Positions 44,831-53,461 of a DNA stretch of 64,000 bases are shown one piece after another. Position numbers and translations under genes: made by a program. Within the stretch, counting starts at the first letter, position 1. Every line of letters begins with the position of its first letter. The stretch comes from Streptomyces halobius. Lineage in GTDB: Bacteria; Actinomycetota; Actinomycetes; Streptomycetales; Streptomycetaceae. Below the pieces are notes generated by a model, which saw nothing but the letters and a program-made list of their open reading frames with translations, was not told the DNA's origin and searched no databases. The stretch spans positions 4,092,001-4,156,000 of the forward strand of contig NZ_CP086322.1 of assembly GCF_023277745.1 (NCBI RefSeq), written 5' to 3'.

Positions 44831-44852
44831 GCGAACAGCCTCCCGCCACGGG

Positions 44853-45761
44853 CTACTTCTTGGCCAGCCACACCTTGTCGAGGTTCACCTCGCACTGATT
44901 GTCGGTGCCGCAGGACAGGCTGATGGTGTTGGTGCCCTTGTTGAGCTGCACGTAGGACCAGGTCTTGGTCCAGCCCTTGTCCCAGGCGCCCTCGGGGGCG
45001 TGGGCGAAGTTCTCCATGTTTATCGGCCGGGGGTCGGGCTTGCCGTTCACGCTCAGTGTGAGGTCGGCGTCCTTGCCGGGTACGCCGTAGCCGACCCAGA
45101 GCTTGTACTTGTCGGCGTTGTCGACGTCCAGCGTCCACGTGGCGGACGCGCCAGGGGTGTTCATGCCCGCGACATACGCTCCGGTCGTCGTACGGGCGCC
45201 GGGGATGTCCTTCGCGGTGCTCGCGCCGCCCTCCAGCCGCATGGTCAGCGCATCGCCCTTGGGGAGCTGGCCGGGCGTGGGCTTGGCGGACGGCTCCTTG
45301 CTGGGCGCCACCGACGCGCCGACCGTCGGATCGGGCTTGCCCGCGTTGTCCTTCTTGTCTTCCTTGCCGTTGGTCAGCATCGCGACGCCAATGCCTATGC
45401 ACACCACCGCGACCACCGCGACGGCCCCGATCAGCAGACCGTTGGGGCCCCGCCGGGGCTGCTGGCCGCCGGAGGCCGGGGGCGCGGCGGTGCGGGTTCG
45501 GTCGCCGCCCGGCAGGGTCTCCGGCGCGGCGTAGTGGGCGCTGGGCTGCCCGTACGGCTGCTGCGCGGCCTGCTGGCCGTACTGCCGCTGGCCGACGGCC
45601 CGCACCTGGTTGTAGGAGGTGCGCGGGACCCCCGGCTGTCGCGGCGCCGCGCCGTCGCCCGCCGAGCCCGCGCCGCCGCCCTCGCCGCCTTCCGAGCGGT
45701 AGAGGTAGGCGAACGGGTCGTCGTTCTCCGGCGTGTCCGCGCCGTTGTTGCCGGCCGTCAT
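44853..45761 (-). CDS. CBM35-like membrane-anchored carbohydrate-binding protein
   Basis: A 302-residue protein. The cytosolic N-terminal 105 residues are Gln/Gly/Pro-rich and disordered; one transmembrane helix follows (GLLIGAVAVVAVVCIGIGVAML). After a Pro/Lys linker, about 130 extracellular residues form a beta-sandwich with CBM6/35 features (EGGASTAKDIPGARTTTGAY, SATWTLDVDNADKYKLWVGY, GVPGKDADLTLSVNGKP, NTISLSCGTDNQCEVNLDKV; two Cys). ATG at 45761. It probably binds cell-wall or environmental polysaccharide; no catalytic domain. Upstream of it and on the same strand is cdgB, but a 363-bp gap argues for separate promoters. Confidence 0.82.
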   Translation of the reverse strand: MTAGNNGADTPENDDPFAYLYRSEGGEGGGAGSAGDGAAPRQPGVPRTSYNQVRAVGQRQYGQQAAQQPYGQPSAHYAAPETLPGGDRTRTAAPPASGGQQPRRGPNGLLIGAVAVVAVVCIGIGVAMLTNGKEDKKDNAGKPDPTVGASVAPSKEPSAKPTPGQLPKGDALTMRLEGGASTAKDIPGARTTTGAYVAGMNTPGASATWTLDVDNADKYKLWVGYGVPGKDADLTLSVNGKPDPRPINMENFAHAPEGAWDKGWTKTWSYVQLNKGTNTISLSCGTDNQCEVNLDKVWLAKK

Positions 45762-46124
45762 TCCGTGTCACTCCCCAGCGATCTGTACGCGTCGGAACGC
45801 GTTCGCACGTAGCTGCGCGAACCGTCTCTTTCGGGCCCCCGGCGGCACCGCGCCGCATCGGCGCAGCCTACCGTCTCCACGGCCGGTCGGACCGAGCCGG
45901 AACAGCCACAAGATCGCTACGGAATGGTGAACGGCCGGTGCGCCGCGACGGAGCGCGGCAGATGCGCCGAGTGTGAGATACGCGGCATTTTCCGGGCCCG
46001 GCGGACCTCACCCGGGCCTCAGGGTCTGTCCGCCTCTGCCCTCCGGACAAGCCCTGGCCCGCCGCCCGCCTGGTCCGCCTTCGGGGGCCTCCAGCCCACC
46101 CCGCCTGCCGGTTCCCCGGGGGCC
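45762..46124. other. Intergenic region with no recognised feature
   Basis: This gap lies between cdgB (ending 46125) and the CBM35-like gene (starting 45761), both on the minus strand. It should hold the promoter of the latter. I see no clear operator, terminator or small gene. Confidence 0.5.
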
Positions 46125-47786
46125 TCAGCCCGCCGCCCGCCGGTTCGCCTTGGAGCGGGACCGCTTCTCGACGTACATCCGCTGGTCGGCCGAGGCCAGC
46201 ACCTCCTCGGCGGTCATTCCGCAGCTAGCCCAGCCGATGCCGAAGCTGGCGCCCACCCGGACCGCGCGGCCGTCCACCCGGATCGGCGGGATGATCGCGT
46301 TCCGCAGCCGGACGGCGAGATCCTGGGCGTCGGCGGTGCCGAGGCCGTCGGCGAGCACCACGAACTCATCGCCGCCGAGCCGGGCGACCGTATCGCCGTC
46401 CCGGACGCCGCTGGTCAGCCGGCGGGCGACCTCGATCAGCACCGCGTCGCCGGTGTGATGCCCGAAGCGGTCGTTGATCGACTTGAAGCCGTCGAGGTCG
46501 CAGAAGAGGACCGCGAGCCCCTTGGAGCCGTCGTCGGCCGGCCCGTCCGAGGGTGCGACGGTGTGGACGTGGTGGTCGAAGGGGGCCCCGACGCCGTCGA
46601 CGCCGTCCAGTGCGCCGAAGGGCTCGGTGCCGTCCGGCCGGAAGCTGTTCGGGTCGGCGTGGCCGCCCGAGGAGGCGTAGGCGTCGGCGGCCGAGCCCGG
46701 CGGGCGGGAGCACAGCCGGGCGCCGAGCCGGGCCCGCAGCTCGGCGCTGTTGGGCAGGCCGGTCAGCGAGTCATGGCTGGCGCGGTGCGCGAGTTGCAGC
46801 TCATGGCGTTTGCGGTCCTCGATGTCCTCGACGTGGGTGAGCAGATACCGGGGGCCGTCGGCGGTGTCGGCGACGACGGAGTTCCGGAGCGAGACCCAGA
46901 CGTAGGTGCTGTCCCGGCGGGCCAGCCGCAGCTCCGCGCGGCCGCCCTCGGCGGAGGTGCGCAGCAGCGTGCCGATGTCCTCCGGGTGCACCAGGTCGGA
47001 GAAGGAGTAACGGCGCAGAGTGGACGCCGGACGGCCCAGCAGCCGGCACAGCGCGTCGTTCGCGCGCAGCAGCCGTCCGTGCTGGTCACCACCCATTTCA
47101 GCGACGGCCATCCCGCTCGGCGCGTACTCGAACGCCTGCCGGAAGCTCTCCTCGCTGGCGCGCAGGGCCTGCTGCTCGCGCTCCAGCCGGACCAGCGCGC
47201 GCTGCATGTTCGCCCGCAGCCGGGCGTTGCTGATCGCGATGGCGGCCTGGAAGGCGTACATCTGGAGCGCTTCCTGGCCCCAGGCGCCGGGGCGCCGGCC
47301 GTTGCGCGGCCGGTCGACGGAGATCACGCCGAGCAGTTCGCCGCCGCCGTTGGGCGCCGCGTACATGGGTGCCAGGAGGCGGTCCATGGGGTGCCACTCG
47401 TCGGGGAACCGGGGCGCCGGTCCGGCGGTGTGCCACTGCGGGACGTCATCGTCGTCCAGCACCCAGCCCTCGGTGTACGGGATGAAGACCAGCTCGCCCC
47501 ATCGCTCGCCCATCGACAGCCTGCGGTCCCAGGAGTCCCGGGAGCCGACCCGCCCGGCCATCAGCGCCTCGGCACCCGCACTGCCGGCGACCGCCGCGAC
47601 GACGAGATCGCCGTCCGGGCGGACGAGATTGACCGCCGACAGCTCGAAGCCGAGCCCGGCGACCGCTCCGTCGGCGACCGTCTGCAGGGTGTCCGCGAGG
47701 CTGCGTGCGGTATTCAGCTCGGCGACCACTTGGTGCAGCTGCCGCAGGGTCGCAAGACGGACGTATGGCTCCGACTCGGTCTCCAT
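46125..47786 (-). CDS. cdgB: GAF-PAS-GGDEF diguanylate cyclase, CdgB-like
   Basis: Synthesises cyclic di-GMP: 553 residues. Domain order is an N-terminal GAF (about 20-200: LQTVADGAVAGLGFELSAVN, LLAPMYAAPNGGGELLGVIS), a PAS (about 215-330: SFRQAFEYAPSGMAVAEMGG, LTHVEDIEDRKRHE), and GGDEF (about 345-545: HDSLTGLPNSAELRARL, VLFCDLDGFKSINDRFGHHT, RLGGDEFVVLADG). The active site is intact. Within the GGDEF domain an insertion of about 60 variable residues follows LGARLC. The ATG at 47786 starts the family N-terminus. In Streptomyces CdgB is a BldD target controlling development, and BldD-like sites are present upstream here. Confidence 0.92.
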   Translation of the reverse strand: METESEPYVRLATLRQLHQVVAELNTARSLADTLQTVADGAVAGLGFELSAVNLVRPDGDLVVAAVAGSAGAEALMAGRVGSRDSWDRRLSMGERWGELVFIPYTEGWVLDDDDVPQWHTAGPAPRFPDEWHPMDRLLAPMYAAPNGGGELLGVISVDRPRNGRRPGAWGQEALQMYAFQAAIAISNARLRANMQRALVRLEREQQALRASEESFRQAFEYAPSGMAVAEMGGDQHGRLLRANDALCRLLGRPASTLRRYSFSDLVHPEDIGTLLRTSAEGGRAELRLARRDSTYVWVSLRNSVVADTADGPRYLLTHVEDIEDRKRHELQLAHRASHDSLTGLPNSAELRARLGARLCSRPPGSAADAYASSGGHADPNSFRPDGTEPFGALDGVDGVGAPFDHHVHTVAPSDGPADDGSKGLAVLFCDLDGFKSINDRFGHHTGDAVLIEVARRLTSGVRDGDTVARLGGDEFVVLADGLGTADAQDLAVRLRNAIIPPIRVDGRAVRVGASFGIGWASCGMTAEEVLASADQRMYVEKRSRSKANRRAAG

Positions 47787-47845
47787 CGCTCGCTCTCCCT
47801 GAGACCTCGACAGCAACTCCAGAATTCTTCGTCGTCCGATTCCAC

Positions 47846-47920
47846 GCTCACTGAATCACAGTGAGCTGTTCACTCGGTACACAGGGTCAACAATTAGCGC
47901 GTGCTGTGACTCAAGTCACA
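47846..47920. promoter_or_regulatory. Cluster of palindromes upstream of cdgB (BldD-type candidates)
   Basis: GCTCACTG-AATCA-CAGTGAGC (47846-47866) is a perfect 8-5-8 palindrome. Overlapping it, AGTGAGCTGTTCACT (47860-47874) fits the older BldD pattern AGTGA-Nm-TCACC. TGTGACTCAAGTCACA (47905-47920) is a second perfect inverted repeat (7-2-7) close to the TNAC-N-GTNA form. Three sites within 75 bp suggest tight control of cdgB, or of the divergent flavin reductase. Confidence 0.6.
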
Positions 47921-48084
47921 ATCGAGGGGGATGCGTTGGCGATCTTGGACGGTGGGGCCGAGGGGCGCTCCTACGCTTCCTGAACGCAAATTCAGTCACC
48001 CGGAGCCTCCGCCGTCAGACCTAGGACGCGCGTGGTCCCAGGGCCCGATGCGAGCCGCACCGGGCGAAAGTTAGCGTTCGTGGC

Positions 48085-48699
48085 GTGTTCACGAAAACGC
48101 CAGCCGCAGAGCCCGCCGACGGGCCCGCCGCCACCGCCACACCCGCCGTCTCTCCGGCATCCGTGCCGGGCGGGGCGACGATCCCCCATTCTGAGGGGGT
48201 GAGTGAGGAAGAATTCCGTGCCGCCCTGTCCCGTCTCGCCGCCGGCGTGGTGCTGATCACCGCTCATGACCCGGACGACGGGCCGCGCGGCGAGGACGTC
48301 GGCATGACCGCCACCGCGTTCCTGTCGGTGTCGCTCGACCCGCCCCTGGTGATGGTGAGCGTTCGCAACGACTCACGTATGGACGACCTGCTGGCGCACC
48401 AGCCCCTGTGGGCGGTCTCGGTACTGTCGGAGAGCCAGCGTCAGATTGCCGGGCGATTCGCCATGAAGGGCCGTATCAGCGACCGACTGCTCTTCGAGGG
48501 CATTCCTCACGTACGCGGCGAAGCGGCCGGGGCACCACTCATCAGCGGTGCGCTGGCGACCCTGGAGTGCCGGACCGAGCAGCGGATCGTGGCCGGCGAC
48601 CACACCCTCGTCATCGGCCGTGTGCTCAGCTCTTCGGTCAGGGACGAGGACGGCGGACCGCTGACGTATTTCCGGGGGAAGTACCGGCAGTTGGGGTGA
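48085..48699 (+). CDS. Flavin reductase-like (FMN-binding split-barrel) protein
   Basis: A 204-residue protein: a disordered N-terminal extension of about 38 residues, then the flavin-reductase split barrel: FRAALSRLAAGVVLITAHDP, GMTATAFLSVSLDPPLVMVS, NDSRMDDLL, WAVSVLSESQRQIAGRFA, DHTLVIGRVL, LTYFRGKYRQL. It would supply reduced flavin to a monooxygenase or act alone; the partner is unknown. GTG start at 48085; a shorter form starting near VSEEEFRAAL is possible. Divergent from cdgB. Confidence 0.88.
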   Translation: MFTKTPAAEPADGPAATATPAVSPASVPGGATIPHSEGVSEEEFRAALSRLAAGVVLITAHDPDDGPRGEDVGMTATAFLSVSLDPPLVMVSVRNDSRMDDLLAHQPLWAVSVLSESQRQIAGRFAMKGRISDRLLFEGIPHVRGEAAGAPLISGALATLECRTEQRIVAGDHTLVIGRVLSSSVRDEDGGPLTYFRGKYRQLG

Positions 48700-48847
48700 G
48701 GGCTGCGGGGGGACGGGGGTGACGGGGTTGGCGGGGATGGTGGGGTTGGCGGGCTGTGGAGTCGGCGGGCTTATGGGGGGGCGCCGGTCGCTGTGGGGCG
48801 GGAGCCGGTGAACTGGCGCGCTGGTGGACCGGCGGGCCGGTGGGTGC

Positions 48848-49276
48848 TCAGCGCCAGTCGCGGCCCGAGCGGCCGCGCTTCGTCTCGCCGCGCTGCTTCT
48901 TCTCCCGCAGCCGCCGCTCGTTGATGCCCCGGGGGATCCGCGACTTACGGCGCGGCTTGGGCGGCGGGGCGGTGGCCTCGGCGAGCAGCGTGGCCATCCG
49001 GACGGCCGCGGTCTCGCGGTTGCGCCACTGGGAGCGGTGGTCCGAGGCGCGTACGGACACCACACCGTCGGCCAGCCGGCCGGCCAGCCGCTCCAGGGCG
49101 CGCTCCTTCCACACCGGCGGCAGCGCCTGCGTCCTGCTCAGATCGAAGCGCAATTCGACCTGGCTGTCGCTGGTATTGACGTGCTGGCCGCCCGGACCGG
49201 AGGACCGCGAGAAACGCCATACGAGCTCGGCCTCTGGAAGGACGACCGAACCGCGGATGACATAGGGCCCGGACAT
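48848..49276 (-). CDS. arfB: Alternative ribosome-rescue factor ArfB (YaeJ-type peptidyl-tRNA hydrolase)
   Basis: A 142-residue class-I release-factor-like protein that frees stalled ribosomes without a stop codon. The catalytic GGQ is in SRSSGPGGQHVNTSDSQVEL, and the essential basic C-terminal tail (RRKSRIPRGINERRLREKKQ) that enters the mRNA channel is present. Start ATG 49276; upstream in-frame ATG codons exist (49285, 49312) but add unconserved residues. Monocistronic. Confidence 0.92.
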   Translation of the reverse strand: MSGPYVIRGSVVLPEAELVWRFSRSSGPGGQHVNTSDSQVELRFDLSRTQALPPVWKERALERLAGRLADGVVSVRASDHRSQWRNRETAAVRMATLLAEATAPPPKPRRKSRIPRGINERRLREKKQRGETKRGRSGRDWR

Positions 49277-49510
49277 GTGTCCCATGATCCCGCGTCCACA
49301 AAGTCCCGTCACCCGTTTTTCACCGGGTGATCCCAGGTGGTGACATCAGGTTCCGGCCGTCGCGTCCGGCCATGGCATCAGGATCCGGCAAAGAAAGTAA
49401 AAACTGCTGGAACCTGGTGGCCGCCTGACGGCGTTGTGGTGGGTGACGGTAGCTTCGTCAGCAGCGCGAAGCCCGACGCTTCGACGAGTCGACAAGGAAA
49501 GGGACTTCCC

Positions 49511-50086
49511 ATGGCTGTAAGCCTGTCCAAGGGCGGCAACGTCTCGCTCACCAAGGAGGCCCCGGGACTGACCGCCGTCACGGTCGGCCTCGGCTGGGAC
49601 GTCCGCACCACGACCGGCACGGACTTCGACCTCGACGCGAGCGCGATCGCGGTCAACCCGAGCGGCAAGGTCTACTCCGACCAGCACTTCGTCTTCTTCA
49701 ACAACAAGACCACGCCGGACCAGTCCATCGTGCACACCGGTGACAACGTCACCGGCCAGGGCGAGGGCGACGACGAGCAGATCAACGTCAACCTGGCGGC
49801 CCTGCCGGCCGATGTGGAGAAGATCGTCTTCCCGGTCTCGATCTACGACGCGGAGAACCGCAGCCAGAACTTCGGCCAGGTGCGCAACGCTTTCATCCGC
49901 ATCGTCAACCAGGCCGGCGGCGCCGAGATCGCGCGCTACGACCTCAGCGAGGACGCGGCAACCGAGACCGCCATGGTCTTCGGCGAGCTCTACCGCAACG
50001 GCGCGGAGTGGAAGTTCCGCGCGGTGGGCCAGGGCTACGCGTCCGGCCTGGTCGGTATCGCCCAGGACTTCGGCGTCAACGTCTGA
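49511..50086 (+). CDS. TerD-family stress protein
   Basis: A 191-residue calcium-binding-type TerD protein: [98 protein letters not shown]. The family is linked to tellurite resistance and, in Streptomyces, to development and calcium. ATG at 49511 with AAGGAAAGG upstream. It is not next to other ter genes here. Confidence 0.94.
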   Translation: MAVSLSKGGNVSLTKEAPGLTAVTVGLGWDVRTTTGTDFDLDASAIAVNPSGKVYSDQHFVFFNNKTTPDQSIVHTGDNVTGQGEGDDEQINVNLAALPADVEKIVFPVSIYDAENRSQNFGQVRNAFIRIVNQAGGAEIARYDLSEDAATETAMVFGELYRNGAEWKFRAVGQGYASGLVGIAQDFGVNV

Positions 50087-50175
50087 CCTCGTGACATCAG
50101 CGGCGACATCCGACCCGCGTGATGTCGACGTAAACATCCGATCCGCGTGACGTCGGCGTGAACGTCCGATCCACG
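50072..50175 (+). repeat. 27-28 bp degenerate repeat extending from the terD 3' end
   Basis: Four drifting copies derive from the last codons and stop (GGCGTCAACGTCTGACC, then GGCGACATCCGACCC, GACGTAAACATCCGATCC, GGCGTGAACGTCCGATCC). The first contains the terD stop. Confidence 0.75.
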
Positions 50176-50241
50176 GACGCGGGCATGTGACGGAGGGCCG
50201 GTTCCCCAGAGGGAGCCGGCCCTCCGCGCGTTTCAGACTGC

Positions 50242-50511
50242 TCAGGCGACCGCACCTTCCGCCGCCTCAGGGGGCGTGGCCAGCGCCGCCACCTCGTCGA
50301 GCGAGAGCCCCAGCGTGCCGGCGAGCGCGGCGACCGTGAAGAACGCCGGGGTCGGCGCGCGCCCCGTCTCGATTTTGCGCAGCGTTTCGGCGGACAGCCC
50401 CGCCCGCGCCGCGACCTCGACCATGCTCCGCTCGCCACGCGCGGCACGCAGCAGCGCGCCCAGCCGCTCGCCGCGTTCGCGTTCCCAGGGGGTCAGTGGA
50501 GTACGCACCAT
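50242..50511 (-). CDS. Small XRE-family transcriptional regulator
   Basis: Eighty-nine residues, essentially one Cro/C1-type HTH domain: [63 protein letters not shown] at 50511, only 15 bp from the edge of a perfect 34-bp palindrome, which is therefore its probable operator. It is divergent from a methionine aminopeptidase gene and may repress both. Confidence 0.88.
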   Translation of the reverse strand: MVRTPLTPWERERGERLGALLRAARGERSMVEVAARAGLSAETLRKIETGRAPTPAFFTVAALAGTLGLSLDEVAALATPPEAAEGAVA

Positions 50512-50526
50512 GCCCGTGATACTAAT

Positions 50527-50560
50527 ACCGGTAAACTAATACCGGTATTAGTTTACCGGT
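50527..50560. promoter_or_regulatory. Perfect 34-bp palindrome between the XRE and map genes
   Basis: The sequence runs from ACCGGTAAACTAATACC to its exact complement, centred on CTAATACCGGTATTAG. ACTAATACCGGT also occurs just outside the left edge, so ACCGGT recurs every 14 bp three times. Further ATACCGGT/GATACCGGC copies are scattered to about 50640. It is AT-rich compared with its flanks. Confidence 0.9.
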
Positions 50561-50694
50561 GGGTGAGCGCCGATCGGCGGACACCGGTGGCGCCTGCCGA
50601 CAGATACCGGTGGGCACATACCGCCGGGCAGATACCGGCGGGCGCGTATCCGCGGGCGGGTAACGCCTGTGGCCAGGCTCGGGAGGTCGTACTC

Positions 50695-51462
50695 ATGGTG
50701 GAAATCAAGACAGATGCCGCGCTGGACGCGATGCGGGCGGCCGGGCGGGTCGTGGCCGACGCCCTGGCGGCGGTGCGCGCGGCGGCCGCCCCCGGCGTAC
50801 GGCTGCTGGACCTGGACGAGGTCGCCCGTACGGTGCTGCGCGAGGCCGGCGCCACCTCGCCCTTCCTCGGCTACCGGCCCTCCTTCGCGCCCACCCCGTT
50901 CCCCGCCGTCATCTGCGCCTCCGTCAACGACGCGATCGTGCACGGCATTCCGGACCGCCACCGGCTGCGCGACGGCGACCTGGTCAGCATCGACTGCGGC
51001 GCGGTCGTGGACGGCTGGGCGGGCGACGCGGCCGTCAGCTTCACGGTCGGCACGCCCCGGCCCGAGGACCGCCGGCTGATGGACGTCACCCGTCAGGCGC
51101 TGGCGGCGGGCATCGCGGCTGCCGTGGTCGGCGCCCGGATCGGCGATATCTCGCATGCGATCGGCAGCGTCGGACGGGCGGCCGGCTACGGCATCCCGGA
51201 GGGTTTCGGCGGCCATGGCATCGGCCGCCGGATGCACGAGGACCCGCCGGTCCCCAACGACGGCCGCCCCGGCCGCGGCTTCGTCCTCCGCCACGGCCTC
51301 GTCCTCGCCATCGAGCCGATGTTCCTGTCCGGCGGCCGGGACGGTTATGCCCCGGACGGCGACGGCTGGACACTGCGCACCACGGACGGCAGCCGCGCCG
51401 CCCACTTCGAACACACCGTGGCGGTGACGGAGGAAGGGCCGCGGGTGCTGACGGTGACGTAA
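50695..51462 (+). CDS. map: Type I methionine aminopeptidase (additional paralogue)
   Basis: Removes N-terminal Met from nascent proteins: 255 residues, pita-bread fold. Metal ligands are in order: [21 protein letters not shown] (two Asp), [19 protein letters not shown] (His), VLAIEPMF (Glu), [13 protein letters not shown] (Glu). The substrate His is in [10 protein letters not shown]. The ATG at 50695 has GGAGG 8 bases upstream. It lies outside the ribosomal-protein cluster where the housekeeping map usually sits, so it is probably a second copy, here tied to its own XRE regulator. Confidence 0.92.
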   Translation: MVEIKTDAALDAMRAAGRVVADALAAVRAAAAPGVRLLDLDEVARTVLREAGATSPFLGYRPSFAPTPFPAVICASVNDAIVHGIPDRHRLRDGDLVSIDCGAVVDGWAGDAAVSFTVGTPRPEDRRLMDVTRQALAAGIAAAVVGARIGDISHAIGSVGRAAGYGIPEGFGGHGIGRRMHEDPPVPNDGRPGRGFVLRHGLVLAIEPMFLSGGRDGYAPDGDGWTLRTTDGSRAAHFEHTVAVTEEGPRVLTVT

Positions 51463-51652
51463 GGGCGGTGGGGGTAGGGGGCAGGGGTGGGGTGGGGTGG
51501 GGTGGGGGCGGGAGGTGTGATCGGTGTGGCGCACGGCCGGGGCTGACACGGCCGGGGCGGCGGCACGGCCAGGGGGCGAACGCGGCTGGGCACCGGTCGG
51601 GGGCCAACACTGCCGCGCCAGTGGCCAGGGACCAGCACAGCCGACGCCAGCC

Positions 51653-51756
51653 AGGCCGACGAGGCCGACGAGGCCGACGAGGCCGACGAGGCCGACGAGG
51701 CCGACGAGGCCGACGAGGCCGACGAGGCCGACGAGGCCGACGAGGCCGACGAGGCC
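51653..51756. repeat. 9-bp tandem array (GAGGCCGAC)n
   Basis: Ten perfect GAGGCCGAC units (51661-51750) with partial units at both sides, in the convergent gap between map and the SGNH gene. It is open in several frames but belongs to no gene. G-rich low-complexity sequence fills 51463-51540. Confidence 0.95.
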
Positions 51757-51810
51757 ATCCGACCACACCCAACGGCCGGATGGCCCATGACCCATGGCCC
51801 ATCGCCCCTC

Positions 51811-51856
51811 GGTTCAGGTCCGGTTGAGGTCGAGGCTCAGAGCCGGTTCAGGTCGA
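51811..51856 (-). repeat. Duplicated 3' end of the SGNH gene
   Basis: On the minus strand TCGACCTGAACCGG (the last codons) is followed after the TGA by TCGACCTCAACCGG and ACCTGAACCGAGG. Confidence 0.7.
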
Positions 51857-53198
51857 CCACGTCGGCCATCGCGCGGTAGCCGGCGTCGTTCGGGTGCAGA
51901 TGGTCGCCGATGTCGTACGCCGCGGCCATCCGGTCCGGGTCGGCGGGATCCGCCAGTGCGCGGTCCAGGTCCAGCACCCCGTCGAACTCTCCGGAGTTCC
52001 GGATCCAGTCGTTGAGCGCATCGCGCTTGATCTCGCCGCGCTCGGTGTAATACATCGCGCCCTTGAACGGCGTGAGCGTCGCACCGATCACCTTCACGCC
52101 CCTCGCATGCGCCTGGCGTACCAACTCACGCTGTGCGGCGATCAGTTCTGCCACGTCGCGATCGGGGGAGTACCCGCCCGGCATCTCGTCCCACTCGCTC
52201 ATACCGATGTCGTTGATGCCCTCCAGCAGGATGACCGTGCCGACGTTCGGTTCGTTCAGTACGTCCTCCCGGAAGCGGGCCACGGCCTTCTCGCCGGCCC
52301 AGTCCATGGAGTTGGTCAGCTGGTTGCCGCTGATCCCCTGGTTGACGATGCTGCGCGGCCGCCCAGCGGCGGCGAACCGCTCGGCCAGTTCGTCCGGGTA
52401 GCGGTTGTCGGCGTCGACCGTCGAGCCGGAGCCGTCGGTGATGGAATCCCCGAAGGCCACCACACCGTCGCGGTGCGCGGCCCGGCCGCCCGAGACCTCG
52501 ACGCCCGAGAGGTAGTACCAGGACTGCGAGGTCTCGGTGAAGGCCGCGGCGCCGACATCGGAGCGGTGGTCACCGGCCGCGCGATAGCTGGTGGCCACGG
52601 CCCGTAGGTGGAAGGTGGCCGGGCCGGTCGGCTCGTCCAGATACAGCGTGACCGTCAGCGACTCCAGAGGACGGACCGTGAACCCCACCGCGTCACTGCG
52701 CAGCTCGCCGCCCGCAGGGATGGTCGCCGACCGCGCGTGCCCGAAGGTCAGCGGCCGCACCGAACCGGCCTTCACCGAAGCGCCCCGCTCCGTCCGCGCG
52801 ATGGTCGCACCGGCCACCTTCAGCGGCGTACGGCCGTAGCGGTTGGACAGCTCGATACGGGCCCGGGTGCCGCCGGTGCTGACCCGCACGACCTGCCGGA
52901 CGGTCTGCCGCGTGAAACCGGCCTCGGACCAGTTCTTGCTGAAAACGGAGGTCGGCGCCTGCGGCGACGCCGCCCAGGCACCGCGCCAGCGGCTGTGTCC
53001 GGACCCCTGGCCGTACAGGCCGACGTCATACCCCTCACCCGCCCGGCCGCCCGTGTCGACCGCGAGCGCCGCCGCCTCCTGCGCGCCGAGACCGCCCGGC
53101 ACTGCCGGCAGCACCGGAAAGGCCGGAAGGGCCGCCAGCACGACCGCCGGGAGTACAACGGCCGTCGAACGTCTCGCCATGGGACCGGACATGTTCAT
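51837..53198 (-). CDS. Secreted SGNH/GDSL esterase
   Basis: A 453-residue exported hydrolase. An N-terminal hydrophobic signal sequence (AVVLPAVVLAALPAFPVLPA) is followed by a beta-rich accessory domain (about 70-230) and the SGNH catalytic domain: VVAFGDSITDGSGSTVDADN (Ser, block I), NQGISGNQL (Gly, block II), LLEGINDIGMSEW (Asn, block III), GDHLHPNDAGYRAM (Asp-x-x-His, block V). All catalytic residues are present. It probably deacylates polysaccharide or lipid outside the cell. The first Met pair gives two possible starts six codons apart. Confidence 0.9.
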   Translation of the reverse strand: MNMSGPMARRSTAVVLPAVVLAALPAFPVLPAVPGGLGAQEAAALAVDTGGRAGEGYDVGLYGQGSGHSRWRGAWAASPQAPTSVFSKNWSEAGFTRQTVRQVVRVSTGGTRARIELSNRYGRTPLKVAGATIARTERGASVKAGSVRPLTFGHARSATIPAGGELRSDAVGFTVRPLESLTVTLYLDEPTGPATFHLRAVATSYRAAGDHRSDVGAAAFTETSQSWYYLSGVEVSGGRAAHRDGVVAFGDSITDGSGSTVDADNRYPDELAERFAAAGRPRSIVNQGISGNQLTNSMDWAGEKAVARFREDVLNEPNVGTVILLEGINDIGMSEWDEMPGGYSPDRDVAELIAAQRELVRQAHARGVKVIGATLTPFKGAMYYTERGEIKRDALNDWIRNSGEFDGVLDLDRALADPADPDRMAAAYDIGDHLHPNDAGYRAMADVVDLNRL

Positions 53199-53281
53199 CC
53201 CCCGCTCTGGGGCAATCGGCCTGCAACAACCTGGATCGACTCGCGCTGATCAGCACCGCCGACCAGCCGGCATTCGCTTGC

Positions 53282-53329
53282 GCTGCCATTCCACGTCGTT
53301 GCCCTTCCACGTCGCTGCCATTCCATTTC
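53282..53329. repeat. 16-bp tandem repeat, three copies
   Basis: GCTGCCATTCCACGTC, GTTGCCCTTCCACGTC and GCTGCCATTCCATTTC, upstream of the SGNH gene, in its likely promoter region. Confidence 0.85.
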
Positions 53330-53461
53330 GCTGTCCTGCGATCCGCTACCGGACCTAGGCCGAATGGCAACACCGCGGCCGGCTGCCGGTCCGGTCCACC
53401 GGCCGGTGCCGGTCGGTGGACCGGCGCTCCCCGCGCCGCACCGGCGTGACACCATCAAGTC

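Noticed and set aside
51653..51756. Possible coding repeat (Asp-Glu-Ala or Gly-Leu-Val polymer)
   Set aside because: No start, ribosome binding site or flanking coding sequence; it lies in the gap between convergent genes.
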